A DNA stretch of 64,000 nt from JBIKWM01 sp044356305 (GTDB taxonomy: Bacteria; Bacteroidota; Bacteroidia; UBA10329). A model generated the notes under the pieces. That model saw only the letters and a list, made by a program, of their open reading frames with translations, was not told where the DNA came from and did not search any database. Positions 45,419-53,906 of this stretch are shown here, piece after piece; position 1 is the first letter of the stretch; the number at the start of each line of letters is the position of its first letter. A program made the position numbers and the translations under genes. The stretch lies in the NCBI GenBank assembly GCA_044356305.1, contig JBIKWM010000015.1:6161-70160 (forward strand), given 5' to 3'.

Positions 45419-46885
45419 ATGGAAAAAAACAAACCTGAACTCACCTTCGGCAATACCTGGCAATATGCCCCGGCACCGGAGAGTGCGGCCCAAGTGTCCA
45501 TCAAGAAGGAATACGGCCTTTACATCAACGGCAAATGGCAGAAGGCCGAGGGCGGAAAGACCTTTGCAAGTGAGAACCCCGCCAATGGGGAACACATTGC
45601 GCTGTTTGCAGAGGCGAGCGAGAAGGATGTGGACAAGGCCGTGAAAGCCGCACGGAAGGCTTACGATGATGTGTGGTCAAAGCTACCCGCCAAGGAACGC
45701 GCCAAGTACATCTTCCGCATTGCGAGGCTCATTCAGGAACGGGCACGCGAGTTCGCCATCTGCGAGAGCATGGACGGTGGAAAACCGATCCGCGAGAGCC
45801 GCGATATCGATGTGCCCTTGGCCGCCAACCACTTCTTTTACTATGCAGGCTGGGCCGATAAGCTGGAATATGCCTTTCCGGGCAAGAATCCGAAACCGTT
45901 GGGCGTGGCAGGGCAGATCATTCCGTGGAATTTCCCACTGCTGATGGCCGCTTGGAAGATCGCACCCGCCTTGGCCTGTGGCAACACCGTGGTGCTGAAA
46001 CCTGCCGAGACCACCCCGCTCACCGCCATCAAGCTGGCCGAGCTGATCCACGATGCAGGACTGCCTGCCGGTGTGGTGAACATCATCACTGGCGCAGGGG
46101 CCACAGGCAACGCCCTTGTCAACCACCCTGATGTGAACAAGATTGCCTTCACCGGCAGCACGGGCGTTGGGAAGCTCATCCAAAAAGCCGTGGCCGGAAC
46201 CAACAAGAAAGTGACCCTCGAGCTAGGCGGCAAGGCGGCCAACATCATCTTTGACGATGCTCCGCTCGATCAGGCCGTAGAGGGCATCATCAACGGCATC
46301 TTTTTCAATCAGGGCCACGTGTGCTGCGCGGGCTCGCGGCTGTTCGTGCAGGAGAATGTGTATGACACCGTCATCCGCAAACTGAAAGACCGCATGGCGA
46401 CCCTACGTCTGGGCGACCCGCTTGACAAGAACACCGACATTGGGGCAATCAACTCGGCCAAACAGTTGGTCACCATTGAGAAATACCTGGCCATTGGCAA
46501 AGAAGAAGGGGCCGAGATGTGGCAGCCCGAATGTGCCGTGCCTGCAAAAGGCAACTGGTGCCGCCCCACCTTGTTCCTCGAAACCTCGCAAAGCCACCGC
46601 ATTGTGCAAGAGGAGATTTTTGGCCCTGTGCTGGCCGTGCAGACCTTCCGCACGATTGACGAGGTGATTGAGAAGGCCAACAACACGCCCTACGGCCTCA
46701 GTGCAGGCGTGTGGACCGACAAGGGATCGAAGATCTTCAACCTCACCACTAAGCTGCGCGCGGGCGTGGTGTGGGCCAACACCTACAACAAGTTCGACCC
46801 GACCTCACCTTTCGGGGGCTACAAGGAGAGCGGGTTCGGCCGCGAGGGTGGGGTGCATGGGTTGAGTGCGTACTTGAAGGTGTGA
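45419..46885 (+). CDS. Aldehyde dehydrogenase, full length
   Basis: NAD(P)-dependent oxidation of an aldehyde; 488 aa. Seen: IIPWNFPLLMAAWK with active-site Asn, VVLKPAETTPL, IAFTGSTGVGK, LELGGKAANII with the general-base Glu, and FFNQGHVCCAGSR with Cys302/Cys303. Start ATG 45419, two bases after the deoC stop. Position in a deoC operon suggests acetaldehyde as substrate. The half-length paralogue at 15385-16263 may be its partner. Confidence 0.93.
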   Translation: MEKNKPELTFGNTWQYAPAPESAAQVSIKKEYGLYINGKWQKAEGGKTFASENPANGEHIALFAEASEKDVDKAVKAARKAYDDVWSKLPAKERAKYIFRIARLIQERAREFAICESMDGGKPIRESRDIDVPLAANHFFYYAGWADKLEYAFPGKNPKPLGVAGQIIPWNFPLLMAAWKIAPALACGNTVVLKPAETTPLTAIKLAELIHDAGLPAGVVNIITGAGATGNALVNHPDVNKIAFTGSTGVGKLIQKAVAGTNKKVTLELGGKAANIIFDDAPLDQAVEGIINGIFFNQGHVCCAGSRLFVQENVYDTVIRKLKDRMATLRLGDPLDKNTDIGAINSAKQLVTIEKYLAIGKEEGAEMWQPECAVPAKGNWCRPTLFLETSQSHRIVQEEIFGPVLAVQTFRTIDEVIEKANNTPYGLSAGVWTDKGSKIFNLTTKLRAGVVWANTYNKFDPTSPFGGYKESGFGREGGVHGLSAYLKV

Positions 46886-47000
46886 TGCACCCTGCATCTG
46901 CTCAGGCCAACGTGACATCACGCTTCGATTGACCGCATTGGGCAACTTGAATTCCGAGCACGATAGGTTGCATTTCCTTAGTCTTTCAGTGCGCTTCAAC

Positions 47001-47014
47001 ATAGTGCGCACTAT
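47001..47014. other. Perfect 14-bp palindrome between ALDH and dinB
   Basis: ATAGTGCGCACTAT in the 134-bp gap between converging genes, 6 bp beyond the dinB stop. A further GCGC-type arm lies just upstream (AGTGCGC). Could be a protein-binding site or, on RNA, a short hairpin; no U-run. Confidence 0.4.
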
Positions 47015-47019
47015 CTGTC

Positions 47020-48237
47020 TCAGGCCCTGCGGTTGGCCAGCAGCAGCGGAGGTTCGCCATTGAACGGATTGCTGCGGCCTATGGTGCGCGCGCCCAGGCC
47101 CGAGGCCCGCATCACGGCCCGGTCGCCAAAGCGCTGGCGTATGCGGTCCATGCCCTGGTAGAGGTTTATCATGCTCTCGTCCTCATCGAACAGGCTGATC
47201 TGGTGGCTGCCCCCGGCCAGATGGCTGAAGCGTATGCCTATGAGCCGCACCAGCAGCCTACGGTCATATAGCCGGGCAAACAGCTCCTGCACCACGGGCA
47301 GTATGTTGTGGTCGGCCGCGGTGTGGGGCAGGGTGCGCTGCAGGGTGTAGGTCTGAAAATCGGAGTAGCGCAGTTTGAGGGTGATGCAGGCGGTGACCTT
47401 CTGCGCCCTGCGCAACTGAAAGGCAAGGTTCTCGGCCATGGCCGTGAGGATGCCGCGCAGCATGGCCACATCGGTGGTGTCGCGGTCAAAGGTGCGCTCG
47501 GTGGATATGGACTTGCGCTCGTTGTAGGCCACCACGGGTGTGGGGTCTATGCCATTGGCCTTGCGCCACAGGGTGCGGCCGTTGGTGCCCAGCAGGCCCT
47601 CCAGCATCTCCACAGGCATCTGTTGCAGGGTGCCTATGTGTTTCACGCCCAGGTGGCACAGCGTGTGGTGCGTCTTCTCGCCCACCATGGGTATACGGTT
47701 AACGGGCAATGGGGCCAGAAAAGGGCGCTCGGTGCCGTTGGGCACATGCAACTGGTTGTTGGGCTTGGCCTGATCGGTGGCCACCTTCGACACGGTCTTG
47801 TTCACACTCAGCCCAAAGGATATGGGCAGCCGTGTCTCGCGCTGTATGGTCTGGCGCAGCTCGGTGGCAAATTTGAGGCACCCGAAATAGCGGTCCATAC
47901 CGGTCAGGTCCACATAGAACTCGTCAATGGAGGTCTTCTCCATGAGCGGTACGCGCTCGCGGATGATGTGGGTCACCTCGTCAGACAGTTTGAGGTAACT
48001 GGCCGAGTTGCCACGTATCACCACGGCCTCGGGGCACAGTTGGCGGGCCATGCGCATGGGCATGGCCGAGCGTATGCCGAATGCCCGCGCCTCGTAGCTG
48101 CATGCGGCCACCACACCGCGGTCTGAGGTGCCGCCCACCAGCACCGGACGGCCTACGAGGCGGCTGTCGTGCAGCCGCTCAACCGACACGAAGAAGGAGT
48201 CGAGGTCGAGATGGGCGATGGTGCGCTCGGGCTGCAT
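47020..48237 (-). CDS. dinB: DNA polymerase IV, Y-family
   Basis: Translesion polymerase, 405 aa from ATG 48237. Seen: HLDLDSFFVSVERL with catalytic Asp, CSYEARAFGIRSAMPM, and TSIDEFYVDLTGMD with the catalytic SIDE; helix-hairpin-helix and little-finger domains follow. No clear beta-clamp motif was picked out at the C-terminus. The ORF reaches 48384 through non-conserved Pro-rich sequence; ATG 48237 starts as in other DinB. Divergent from the second dnaE across 217 bp that carries a strong inverted repeat. Confidence 0.94.
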   Translation of the reverse strand: MQPERTIAHLDLDSFFVSVERLHDSRLVGRPVLVGGTSDRGVVAACSYEARAFGIRSAMPMRMARQLCPEAVVIRGNSASYLKLSDEVTHIIRERVPLMEKTSIDEFYVDLTGMDRYFGCLKFATELRQTIQRETRLPISFGLSVNKTVSKVATDQAKPNNQLHVPNGTERPFLAPLPVNRIPMVGEKTHHTLCHLGVKHIGTLQQMPVEMLEGLLGTNGRTLWRKANGIDPTPVVAYNERKSISTERTFDRDTTDVAMLRGILTAMAENLAFQLRRAQKVTACITLKLRYSDFQTYTLQRTLPHTAADHNILPVVQELFARLYDRRLLVRLIGIRFSHLAGGSHQISLFDEDESMINLYQGMDRIRQRFGDRAVMRASGLGARTIGRSNPFNGEPPLLLANRRA

Positions 48238-48298
48238 GGCGGGTTCAGTGTGTGGCGGTGGCGCATGTGCGGCTGCGGGCGGCCCCGTGGGGCAGATG

Positions 48299-48306
48299 CC
48301 AAGGTA
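48299..48306 (-). promoter_or_regulatory. Candidate -7 box of dinB
   Basis: TACCTTGG on the minus strand, about 60 nt before the dinB ATG. The core ACCTTGGCA is shared with GACCTTGGCA before dnaE (48438-48447). Confidence 0.3.
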
Positions 48307-48394
48307 GGCGGGCCGCCCCTGCATGGGGCCGGTGTTGATAAATAGATTGCTGCTGAGTGTGTGGCAGATGCATCGGGGGCACAATGCTCAGCAC

Positions 48395-48421
48395 GCACAC
48401 CGTAACCTATTTACGGTGTGC
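48395..48421. promoter_or_regulatory. Perfect inverted repeat between dinB and dnaE (candidate damage-response operator)
   Basis: Arms GCACACCGTAA (48395-48405) and TTACGGTGTGC (48411-48421) around CCTAT; 11 of 11 positions match. A further half-site CCGTAA lies at 48431-48436. The repeat ends 34 bp before the dnaE ATG and would cover its -33 region if GACCTTGG (48438-48445) is the -7 box, a good position for a repressor. Confidence 0.65.
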
Positions 48422-48454
48422 TGTGCCCTGCCGTAACGACCTTGGCACCGCCTC

Positions 48455-51439
48455 ATGCACCTCAACTGCCACAGCCATTTCAGTTTCAGATATGGGCTGA
48501 TGCCGCCCTCGGCACTGGTGGAGGCCGCCCGACAGTGGGGGCTGCCGGGCATGGCCCTCACCGACATCAACTGCACATCGGGCATGCTCGACTATGTGCG
48601 CAGATGCCAGGACGCAGGGCTGCGGCCCGTGGTGGGGGTCGATTTCAGGACCGGTGCCCACCAGCACTTTGTGGCGCTGGCCGTTGACAACGAAGGCCTG
48701 ATGGCCATCAACCTGCACCTCACGGCCTTTCTGCTGCAGAAGGGCGGCCCCCCGCAGCCGCTCCATCACCCCCATGTGATTGTCATATACCCGTTCGGCC
48801 AGGTGCCCGACAGGGCCCTGGGGCCCGATGAGTACATCGGGGTGCGGCCCTACGACCTCACCCGCGTGCGGTTCAGCCCGCACTGGCGCACCCACCGGCA
48901 GCGCATGGTGGCCATGGCCCCCTCCACCCTGCCCGATGCGAAGGCCTTCTACACCCATTGCCTGCTGCGGGCCATGGACCTGAACACGCTGCTGAGCAAG
49001 CTGGTGCCAACCGATGTGTGCCACCGCGATGATGTGCTGCCACCGCCCGATGCCCTGCACCGGACCTATGCAGAGTATCCGGACATGCTGGTGCGTGCCG
49101 ATGAGCTGCTGGGCAGGTGCGAGGTGCATTTCGCCTTCGGCACCGACCAGGAGCACAACAACCTGCGCACTTTCAGCGGCAGTGTGGCGGGCGACCGCGA
49201 GATACTTCTGCGCCTCTGCCACGATGGCCTGCCCTACCGCTACGGTGCCGATCCGGGGCCCGATATCATGGCGCGGTTGGAAAAGGAGGTGGACCTCATC
49301 ACCCAAAAGGGATTCCTGTCCTATTTCCTAATCAACCACGACATGTGCCGATACGCCCACAACAAGGGCTACATGCACGTGGGCCGTGGCAGCGGGGCCA
49401 ACAGCATGGTGGCGTATCTGCTGCGCATAACAGACGTTGACCCCATCGGGCTCGACCTCTACTTTGAGCGGTTCATGAATCTGTACAGGCGCAACCCGCC
49501 CGATTTCGACATCGATTTCAGCCATCTGGACCGCAATGATGTGACGCGGTATCTCTTCAGCCGATACCCGAACACCGCGCTCCTGGCCGTATACAGCACA
49601 TTCCAGACCAGGGCGGCCCTGCGCGAACTGGGCAAGGTGTACGGTCTGCCCGCGGCCGAGATAGACTCCCTTTCAGATGAAGGCACCGACCCTGCCGCAC
49701 TTGATGCGCGGAGCCGAAAGGTGCTGCATTATGCCCGCGCCATACACGACATGCCCAGTCATCTGAGCGTGCACTCGAGCGGAATCATCATCAGCGAGCG
49801 GCCCATAGCGTGGTACACGGCCACCAGCCTGCCGCCCAAGGGCTTTCCCATCACGCACTTCAGCATGGAAGAGGCCGAGGATGCCGGGCTCTACAAATTT
49901 GATGTGCTGGCACAGCGCGGCCTGGGCAAGATAAAGGACGCGGTGCTGATGGTGAATGGCGGGCAGGGAGGGAATGCGGGCGCGGGAGGCGATGATGCGG
50001 CAGTGCGGCACATTGACATTCACGACATAAAAAGATTCATTGAGGATGAGAAGATAAAGGAGCTGCTGCGCGAGGGCCGGGCCATAGGCTGTTTCTATGT
50101 AGAGAGTCCGGCCATGCGCATGTTGCTCAAAAAACTGCGTGTCGACACCTACCTGGGGCTGGTGGCGGCCAGTTCTGTGATCAGGCCGGGCGTGTCGCAG
50201 AGCGGCATGATGCAGGAGTACATCAAACGCTTCCGCGACCCCGAGGAACGGAAGAAGGCCCACCCTGTGCTGGCGCAGATCATGCCCGACACGTTCGGGG
50301 TGATGGTGTATCAGGAGGATGTGATAAAGGTGGCGCACCTGTTTGCCGGGCTCGACCTGGGCGAGGCCGATGTGCTGCGCAGGGGCATGAGCGGCAAGTT
50401 CCGGGGCCGCGAGGAGTTTGCCCGGGTGCAGAGGCGCTTTTTTGAGGGCTGCCGCCAACTGGGCCGCACCGATGGCGATGCGCGCGAGGTGTGGCGGCAG
50501 ATTGAGAGTTTTGCCGGATATGCCTTCGCCAAGGGCCATTCGGCCTCGTATGCGGTAGAGAGCTACCAGAGCCTGTACCTTAAGGCGCATCATCCGCTCG
50601 CATACATGGTGGCCACGTTGAACAACGGTGGCGGCTTTTACCGCCCCGAGTTCTATGTGCACGAGGCGCGGCTGCACGGGGCCAGCATTGAGCCGCCCTG
50701 CGTGGCCACCGGTCACGGCCACTGCACCCTGCGCGGCACCACCATTGTGCTGGGCATGCAGATGCTGCTCAATCTGAGCGGGGACACGGTGAGGGAAATA
50801 GTTGAATCGCGCGAGAAGGACGGCCCCTTCACGGGCCTCGACAATCTGCTGGACCGCACCACGATGGGGCTTGAGCAGGCGCAGGTCCTCATCAGGGCCG
50901 ATGCGCTGCGCAGCTTCGGCATACCCAAGCGCCAGTTGCTGTGGCAGGCGCACCTCAGGTTCGGGCTGCAACGCCCGGCCCCGGTACAGCCCAGGCTATT
51001 TGCTGACGAGCGCAGGCAGTTCGTCATGCCCGCCCTTACATCCACGCAGCTCGAAGATGCCTTTGATCAGATGGAACTGCTCGGTTTTCCGCTCTGCGAC
51101 CCCTTTCTGTTGGCCCGCGACCCGCTGCCCCAAGGGGTGGTGGTGCGCAATCTGCCCGAGCTTGTAGGCAAAGAGGTGGAGGCCGTGGGCTATGTGGTGA
51201 CGGTGAAGCGCACCGCCACACGCAACGGCCAGCTCATGTATTTCGGCACCTTCATTGACCGCGAAGGATATTTCCTTGACACCGTCCATTTTCCGCAGGT
51301 GGCCCTGAGCCATCCGTACCGCGGCCGCGGGCTATACCACATCAAAGGCCGCGTGGCCGTTGAGTTCGGCTACCACAGCATTGAAGTGACCGCGTTTGAT
51401 AGATTGGCCCTGATGCCCGATCCGAGGTTGGTGGATTAG
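48455..51439 (+). CDS. DNA polymerase III alpha subunit, second (DnaE2-like) copy
   Basis: 994 aa, shorter than replicative DnaE1 (about 1160). Seen: PHP domain LNCHSHFSFRYG, polymerase palm with catalytic Asp residues in PPDFDIDFSHLDRND, VGRGSGANSMVAYLLRITDVDP, EDVIKVAHLFAGLDLGEADVLRRGMSGK, GYAFAKGHSASYA, and a C-terminal OB-fold (VGYVVTVKRTATRNG, MYFGTFIDREGYF). Pairing with a Y-family polymerase is as in DnaE2/ImuB mutagenesis cassettes and in many Bacteroidota, so an inducible error-prone role is inferred. A replicative copy is expected elsewhere. Confidence 0.9.
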   Translation: MHLNCHSHFSFRYGLMPPSALVEAARQWGLPGMALTDINCTSGMLDYVRRCQDAGLRPVVGVDFRTGAHQHFVALAVDNEGLMAINLHLTAFLLQKGGPPQPLHHPHVIVIYPFGQVPDRALGPDEYIGVRPYDLTRVRFSPHWRTHRQRMVAMAPSTLPDAKAFYTHCLLRAMDLNTLLSKLVPTDVCHRDDVLPPPDALHRTYAEYPDMLVRADELLGRCEVHFAFGTDQEHNNLRTFSGSVAGDREILLRLCHDGLPYRYGADPGPDIMARLEKEVDLITQKGFLSYFLINHDMCRYAHNKGYMHVGRGSGANSMVAYLLRITDVDPIGLDLYFERFMNLYRRNPPDFDIDFSHLDRNDVTRYLFSRYPNTALLAVYSTFQTRAALRELGKVYGLPAAEIDSLSDEGTDPAALDARSRKVLHYARAIHDMPSHLSVHSSGIIISERPIAWYTATSLPPKGFPITHFSMEEAEDAGLYKFDVLAQRGLGKIKDAVLMVNGGQGGNAGAGGDDAAVRHIDIHDIKRFIEDEKIKELLREGRAIGCFYVESPAMRMLLKKLRVDTYLGLVAASSVIRPGVSQSGMMQEYIKRFRDPEERKKAHPVLAQIMPDTFGVMVYQEDVIKVAHLFAGLDLGEADVLRRGMSGKFRGREEFARVQRRFFEGCRQLGRTDGDAREVWRQIESFAGYAFAKGHSASYAVESYQSLYLKAHHPLAYMVATLNNGGGFYRPEFYVHEARLHGASIEPPCVATGHGHCTLRGTTIVLGMQMLLNLSGDTVREIVESREKDGPFTGLDNLLDRTTMGLEQAQVLIRADALRSFGIPKRQLLWQAHLRFGLQRPAPVQPRLFADERRQFVMPALTSTQLEDAFDQMELLGFPLCDPFLLARDPLPQGVVVRNLPELVGKEVEAVGYVVTVKRTATRNGQLMYFGTFIDREGYFLDTVHFPQVALSHPYRGRGLYHIKGRVAVEFGYHSIEVTAFDRLALMPDPRLVD

Positions 51440-51602
51440 GTCTGAACGATGCGCCAAGTTGCTCGCATCCTTCTTGGTCTCTATCACTCAAAAACAGGTC
51501 ATCGACCCTGAAGGGGCGGAATTAGTTGTCAAAAGGAATCAGAACAAAGTGCCGACCCCCCGAACCCGCCACCCGACTGATGACCGAAACCCGAGCCCCC
51601 CG

Positions 51603-51634
51603 TGTGTGACATCAGTCATATTCGATTGTGTGAC
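51603..51634 (+). repeat. Short direct repeat upstream of the thioredoxin-like gene
   Basis: TGTGTGAC occurs at 51603-51610 and again at 51627-51634, 24 bp apart, in the 214-bp gap before the start at 51654. A possible binding site. GACCTTTG at 51642-51649 is a one-mismatch -7 box directly before the ATG. Confidence 0.3.
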
Positions 51635-51653
51635 TCCCTTCGACCTTTGCGGC

Positions 51654-52265
51654 ATGATCACAAAGGAGCGATACTATAAAGGCCTTACCTATGCCGCCTA
51701 CCGCGCACGGGTGGCCGAGGAGTTTGAGCAGGGCCGTGTGACCGGCAACGAGCAGACCGAGGCCCGACTGGGGTTCACAAAACTGAACATGCACCGCATG
51801 GACCGCTGGGACCGCACGTTTGCGCCCGACCCGGCCACCATGGCGTGCATAGCCGGCACCGAGGGCAGGTTCCATTGGCTCGTGCTGGCCGAGGGCTGGT
51901 GCGGGGATGCGGCTCAGAACCTGCCTATCATAGCGCGGCTGGCCGAGGCATCGCCCGATATTGACCTGCGGATATTGCTGCGCGATGAGAACCTGGATGT
52001 GATGGACCGATTCCTGACCAACGGGGGCCGCGCCATCCCGAAACTGATTGTACTCGACTCCGATTTCAGACCCATCGATCAGTGGGGCCCACGGCCAAAG
52101 GAGATACAGGACCAGGTGACAGCGAACAAGCAGAGCGGGGCCCTGACCAAGGAGGAGATGGATGTACAGATACACACCTGGTACGCCCACAACCGTGGGG
52201 TGGCGCTACAGAAGGAGATACGCGAGATGATGTGCCGCCTGGTGCCGGCCAGCGACAGGGCCTAA
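51654..52265 (+). CDS. Thioredoxin-family protein with WCGD instead of CxxC
   Basis: 203 aa from ATG 51654. Thioredoxin fold with AEGWCGDAAQNLPII, central RILLRDENLDVMDRFLTNGGRAIPKLIVLD (cis-Pro region) and a helical tail. The active site has a single Cys (WCGD), so it cannot cycle a normal dithiol; this fits a known subgroup of thioredoxin-like proteins. Role unknown. The ORF is open to 51459 but the upstream part has no family likeness. Its stop overlaps the stop of the converging methyltransferase by 4 bp. Confidence 0.75.
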   Translation: MITKERYYKGLTYAAYRARVAEEFEQGRVTGNEQTEARLGFTKLNMHRMDRWDRTFAPDPATMACIAGTEGRFHWLVLAEGWCGDAAQNLPIIARLAEASPDIDLRILLRDENLDVMDRFLTNGGRAIPKLIVLDSDFRPIDQWGPRPKEIQDQVTANKQSGALTKEEMDVQIHTWYAHNRGVALQKEIREMMCRLVPASDRA

Positions 52266-52846
52266 GCCTTCAGCATACTCACCCACAGCTCGTTGCCCAT
52301 GCGCGGGGCCACCGAATTGCGGCAGGGCTCCATTTTCCCAATGGTGAATCCGGAGGCAAAAAGTTGGCGGTACTCGGCCTCGCTGCCCCCAAAGGGCGGC
52401 CGGTCAGCATTGAGGGGAATGTTGAACAACACACCCACCAGTCGCCCGCCCGGTGCCAACAGCCGTGGCAGGGCGGTGGCATAGGTGGTGCGCAGGGCCG
52501 GGTCGAGTGCGCAGAAGAATGTCTGCTCCACTATCAGGTCGTAAGTGCCCTGATGGGCAAACAGGTCGCCAAGTATCACTTTTTCCTTCGGGAACGATGG
52601 CACCCGCTGTTTGAACCGCTCCACCGCGCTGGGTGCCAGGTCAATCACCGTGACATCGGTAAACCCGTTGGCGTGCAGGTACTCGGCCTCGTAGGCATTG
52701 CCGCATCCGGGTATGAGTATGCGCTGGTCCCTGCCGACCGATGTGTCGAAATACGCCTTGAGCGGTGGCGACACGGTGCCCAGGTCCCAGCCTGTTTCGC
52801 TGTTCCTGTAGCGCTGTTCCCAAAAAGTGCTGTCGAGTTCCATCAT
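52262..52846 (-). CDS. SAM-dependent methyltransferase, TPMT family
   Basis: 194 aa. Seen: FWEQRYRNSETGWDLGTVSPPLKAYFD, the SAM motif RILIPGCGNAYEAEYL, VTVIDLAPSAVERF and VEQTFFCALDPALR; this is the thiopurine/metalloid methyltransferase pattern. The natural substrate is unknown (thiols, selenium or tellurium compounds are known for relatives). A second in-frame ATG follows the first. Confidence 0.87.
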   Translation of the reverse strand: MMELDSTFWEQRYRNSETGWDLGTVSPPLKAYFDTSVGRDQRILIPGCGNAYEAEYLHANGFTDVTVIDLAPSAVERFKQRVPSFPKEKVILGDLFAHQGTYDLIVEQTFFCALDPALRTTYATALPRLLAPGGRLVGVLFNIPLNADRPPFGGSEAEYRQLFASGFTIGKMEPCRNSVAPRMGNELWVSMLKA

Positions 52847-52930
52847 GTGGCGACAAAGGTGCGTGGGCCGGGTGATTACTCTACTTGAATAGACTTGTCT
52901 GAAAATGCCGATGACACAAATCCGGAACGA

Positions 52931-53524
52931 TCATCCTACACGTCTTATCCGCACGGTTGCCATCGGGACATGCAGATCCAGCCCCAGCACCTTGCCCTTG
53001 CTGACGTGATACGTTGACCTGTTGCCGTTCTTGCACGTCACCAGCAATTCGCCTGTTTCCTTGCCGCGGTCGAGGGTGGAATAGCTGCAGTCCTCCTCGC
53101 AGAACACCTTGTCCGCTTTGCGCCCCGGCTCGAAATACAGTTTCAGGAGCGAATAGCTGATGGGGCCGTGCATCAGGCGCACGCCCGCATGCGACTCAAT
53201 GCGGTACTGGTCGTCTGCCCGCTGCACCTTGGCCCACTTCTCTTTGTTGCCTCTGTTCAGGTAGATATAGTCTGACGAATGGAGGATGCCGTTGCGGTAG
53301 CGCACCTGGTACCTCGATTCCTCCTCGCGCTTCATCCACAGGAAATCGGTCTTGCCCTTGGCGGTAAGGGTGTACAGCTCGGTGCTGTCGTTCTCTTGGG
53401 TGCGCGCCACGGTCATAGACCCGAACGTGATGCCGAACACGCTCATCTCATACACCAGCACCTGTGCCCCCGCCCAATGGGCACATAACAGCAGAACAGG
53501 CACAAGGAGTCTGGTAATGACCAT
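52931..53524 (-). CDS. Secreted DUF6134-like protein
   Basis: 197 aa from ATG 53524. Seen: signal peptide MVITRLLVPVLLLCAHWAGA cut before Gln, then a beta-rich domain (YEMSVFGITFGSMTVARTQEND, HGPISYSLLKLYFEPG) with a CEEDC pair. Family of unknown function in Bacteroidota. The ORF is open to 53668, but a -7 box at 53540-53547 supports 53524. Confidence 0.65.
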   Translation of the reverse strand: MVITRLLVPVLLLCAHWAGAQVLVYEMSVFGITFGSMTVARTQENDSTELYTLTAKGKTDFLWMKREEESRYQVRYRNGILHSSDYIYLNRGNKEKWAKVQRADDQYRIESHAGVRLMHGPISYSLLKLYFEPGRKADKVFCEEDCSYSTLDRGKETGELLVTCKNGNRSTYHVSKGKVLGLDLHVPMATVRIRRVG

Positions 53525-53906
53525 GGAAATCGGGGCCTCCGAAGGTAAGGCCGTGCAGTAGCAGGTGCCCCACACCTTCCGCACGCACCTTGCCGACCAC
53601 CGCAATCGGCCCGCACCCTGCTCTGATCGGATCAAAATTCCATGCTCACTGTATGTGCACCCACGCACATTGATTTGTAAATCATCATTATAATTCTTGA
53701 TGTTATGCGTGCCTCATATCGAGCTCTCCTTACTTTCCACATTCACTCCTATACTTTATACATTTACACTTTTACACCATATCCTTCATCACATTTCTCT
53801 CGCATTACTTCACATTTACCACACTATCCTACATCTCTTATAATGTTATCTCCTATTTTTACCCGCGCTCATCATCATACACCAGCAACAGCATCAACCA
53901 TTTCAC
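53525..53906 (+). other. Intergenic region with AT-rich palindrome and nearly G-free tract
   Basis: 382 bp. Contents: the -7 box of the DUF6134-like gene (53540-53547), a palindrome TGATTT-GT-AAATCA (53671-53684), a TATAAT at 53689-53694, and from 53724 to 53906 a tract with only 6 G in 183 nt of plus strand, including 78 nt (53724-53801) with none. CACATTT-like words recur. A short open frame (53705-53929) crosses it but has no sign of coding. Confidence 0.8.
53540..53547 (-). promoter_or_regulatory. -7 box of the DUF6134-like gene
   Basis: TACCTTCG on the minus strand, 15 nt before the ATG at 53524. Same octamer as the divergent pair at the cysC/deoC boundary. Confidence 0.4.

Noticed and set aside
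49673..50971. 432-codon frame opposite the second dnaE, and 463-codon frame at 58504-59895
   Set aside because: Both lie antisense to well-supported genes in GC-rich sequence where stop codons are rare.
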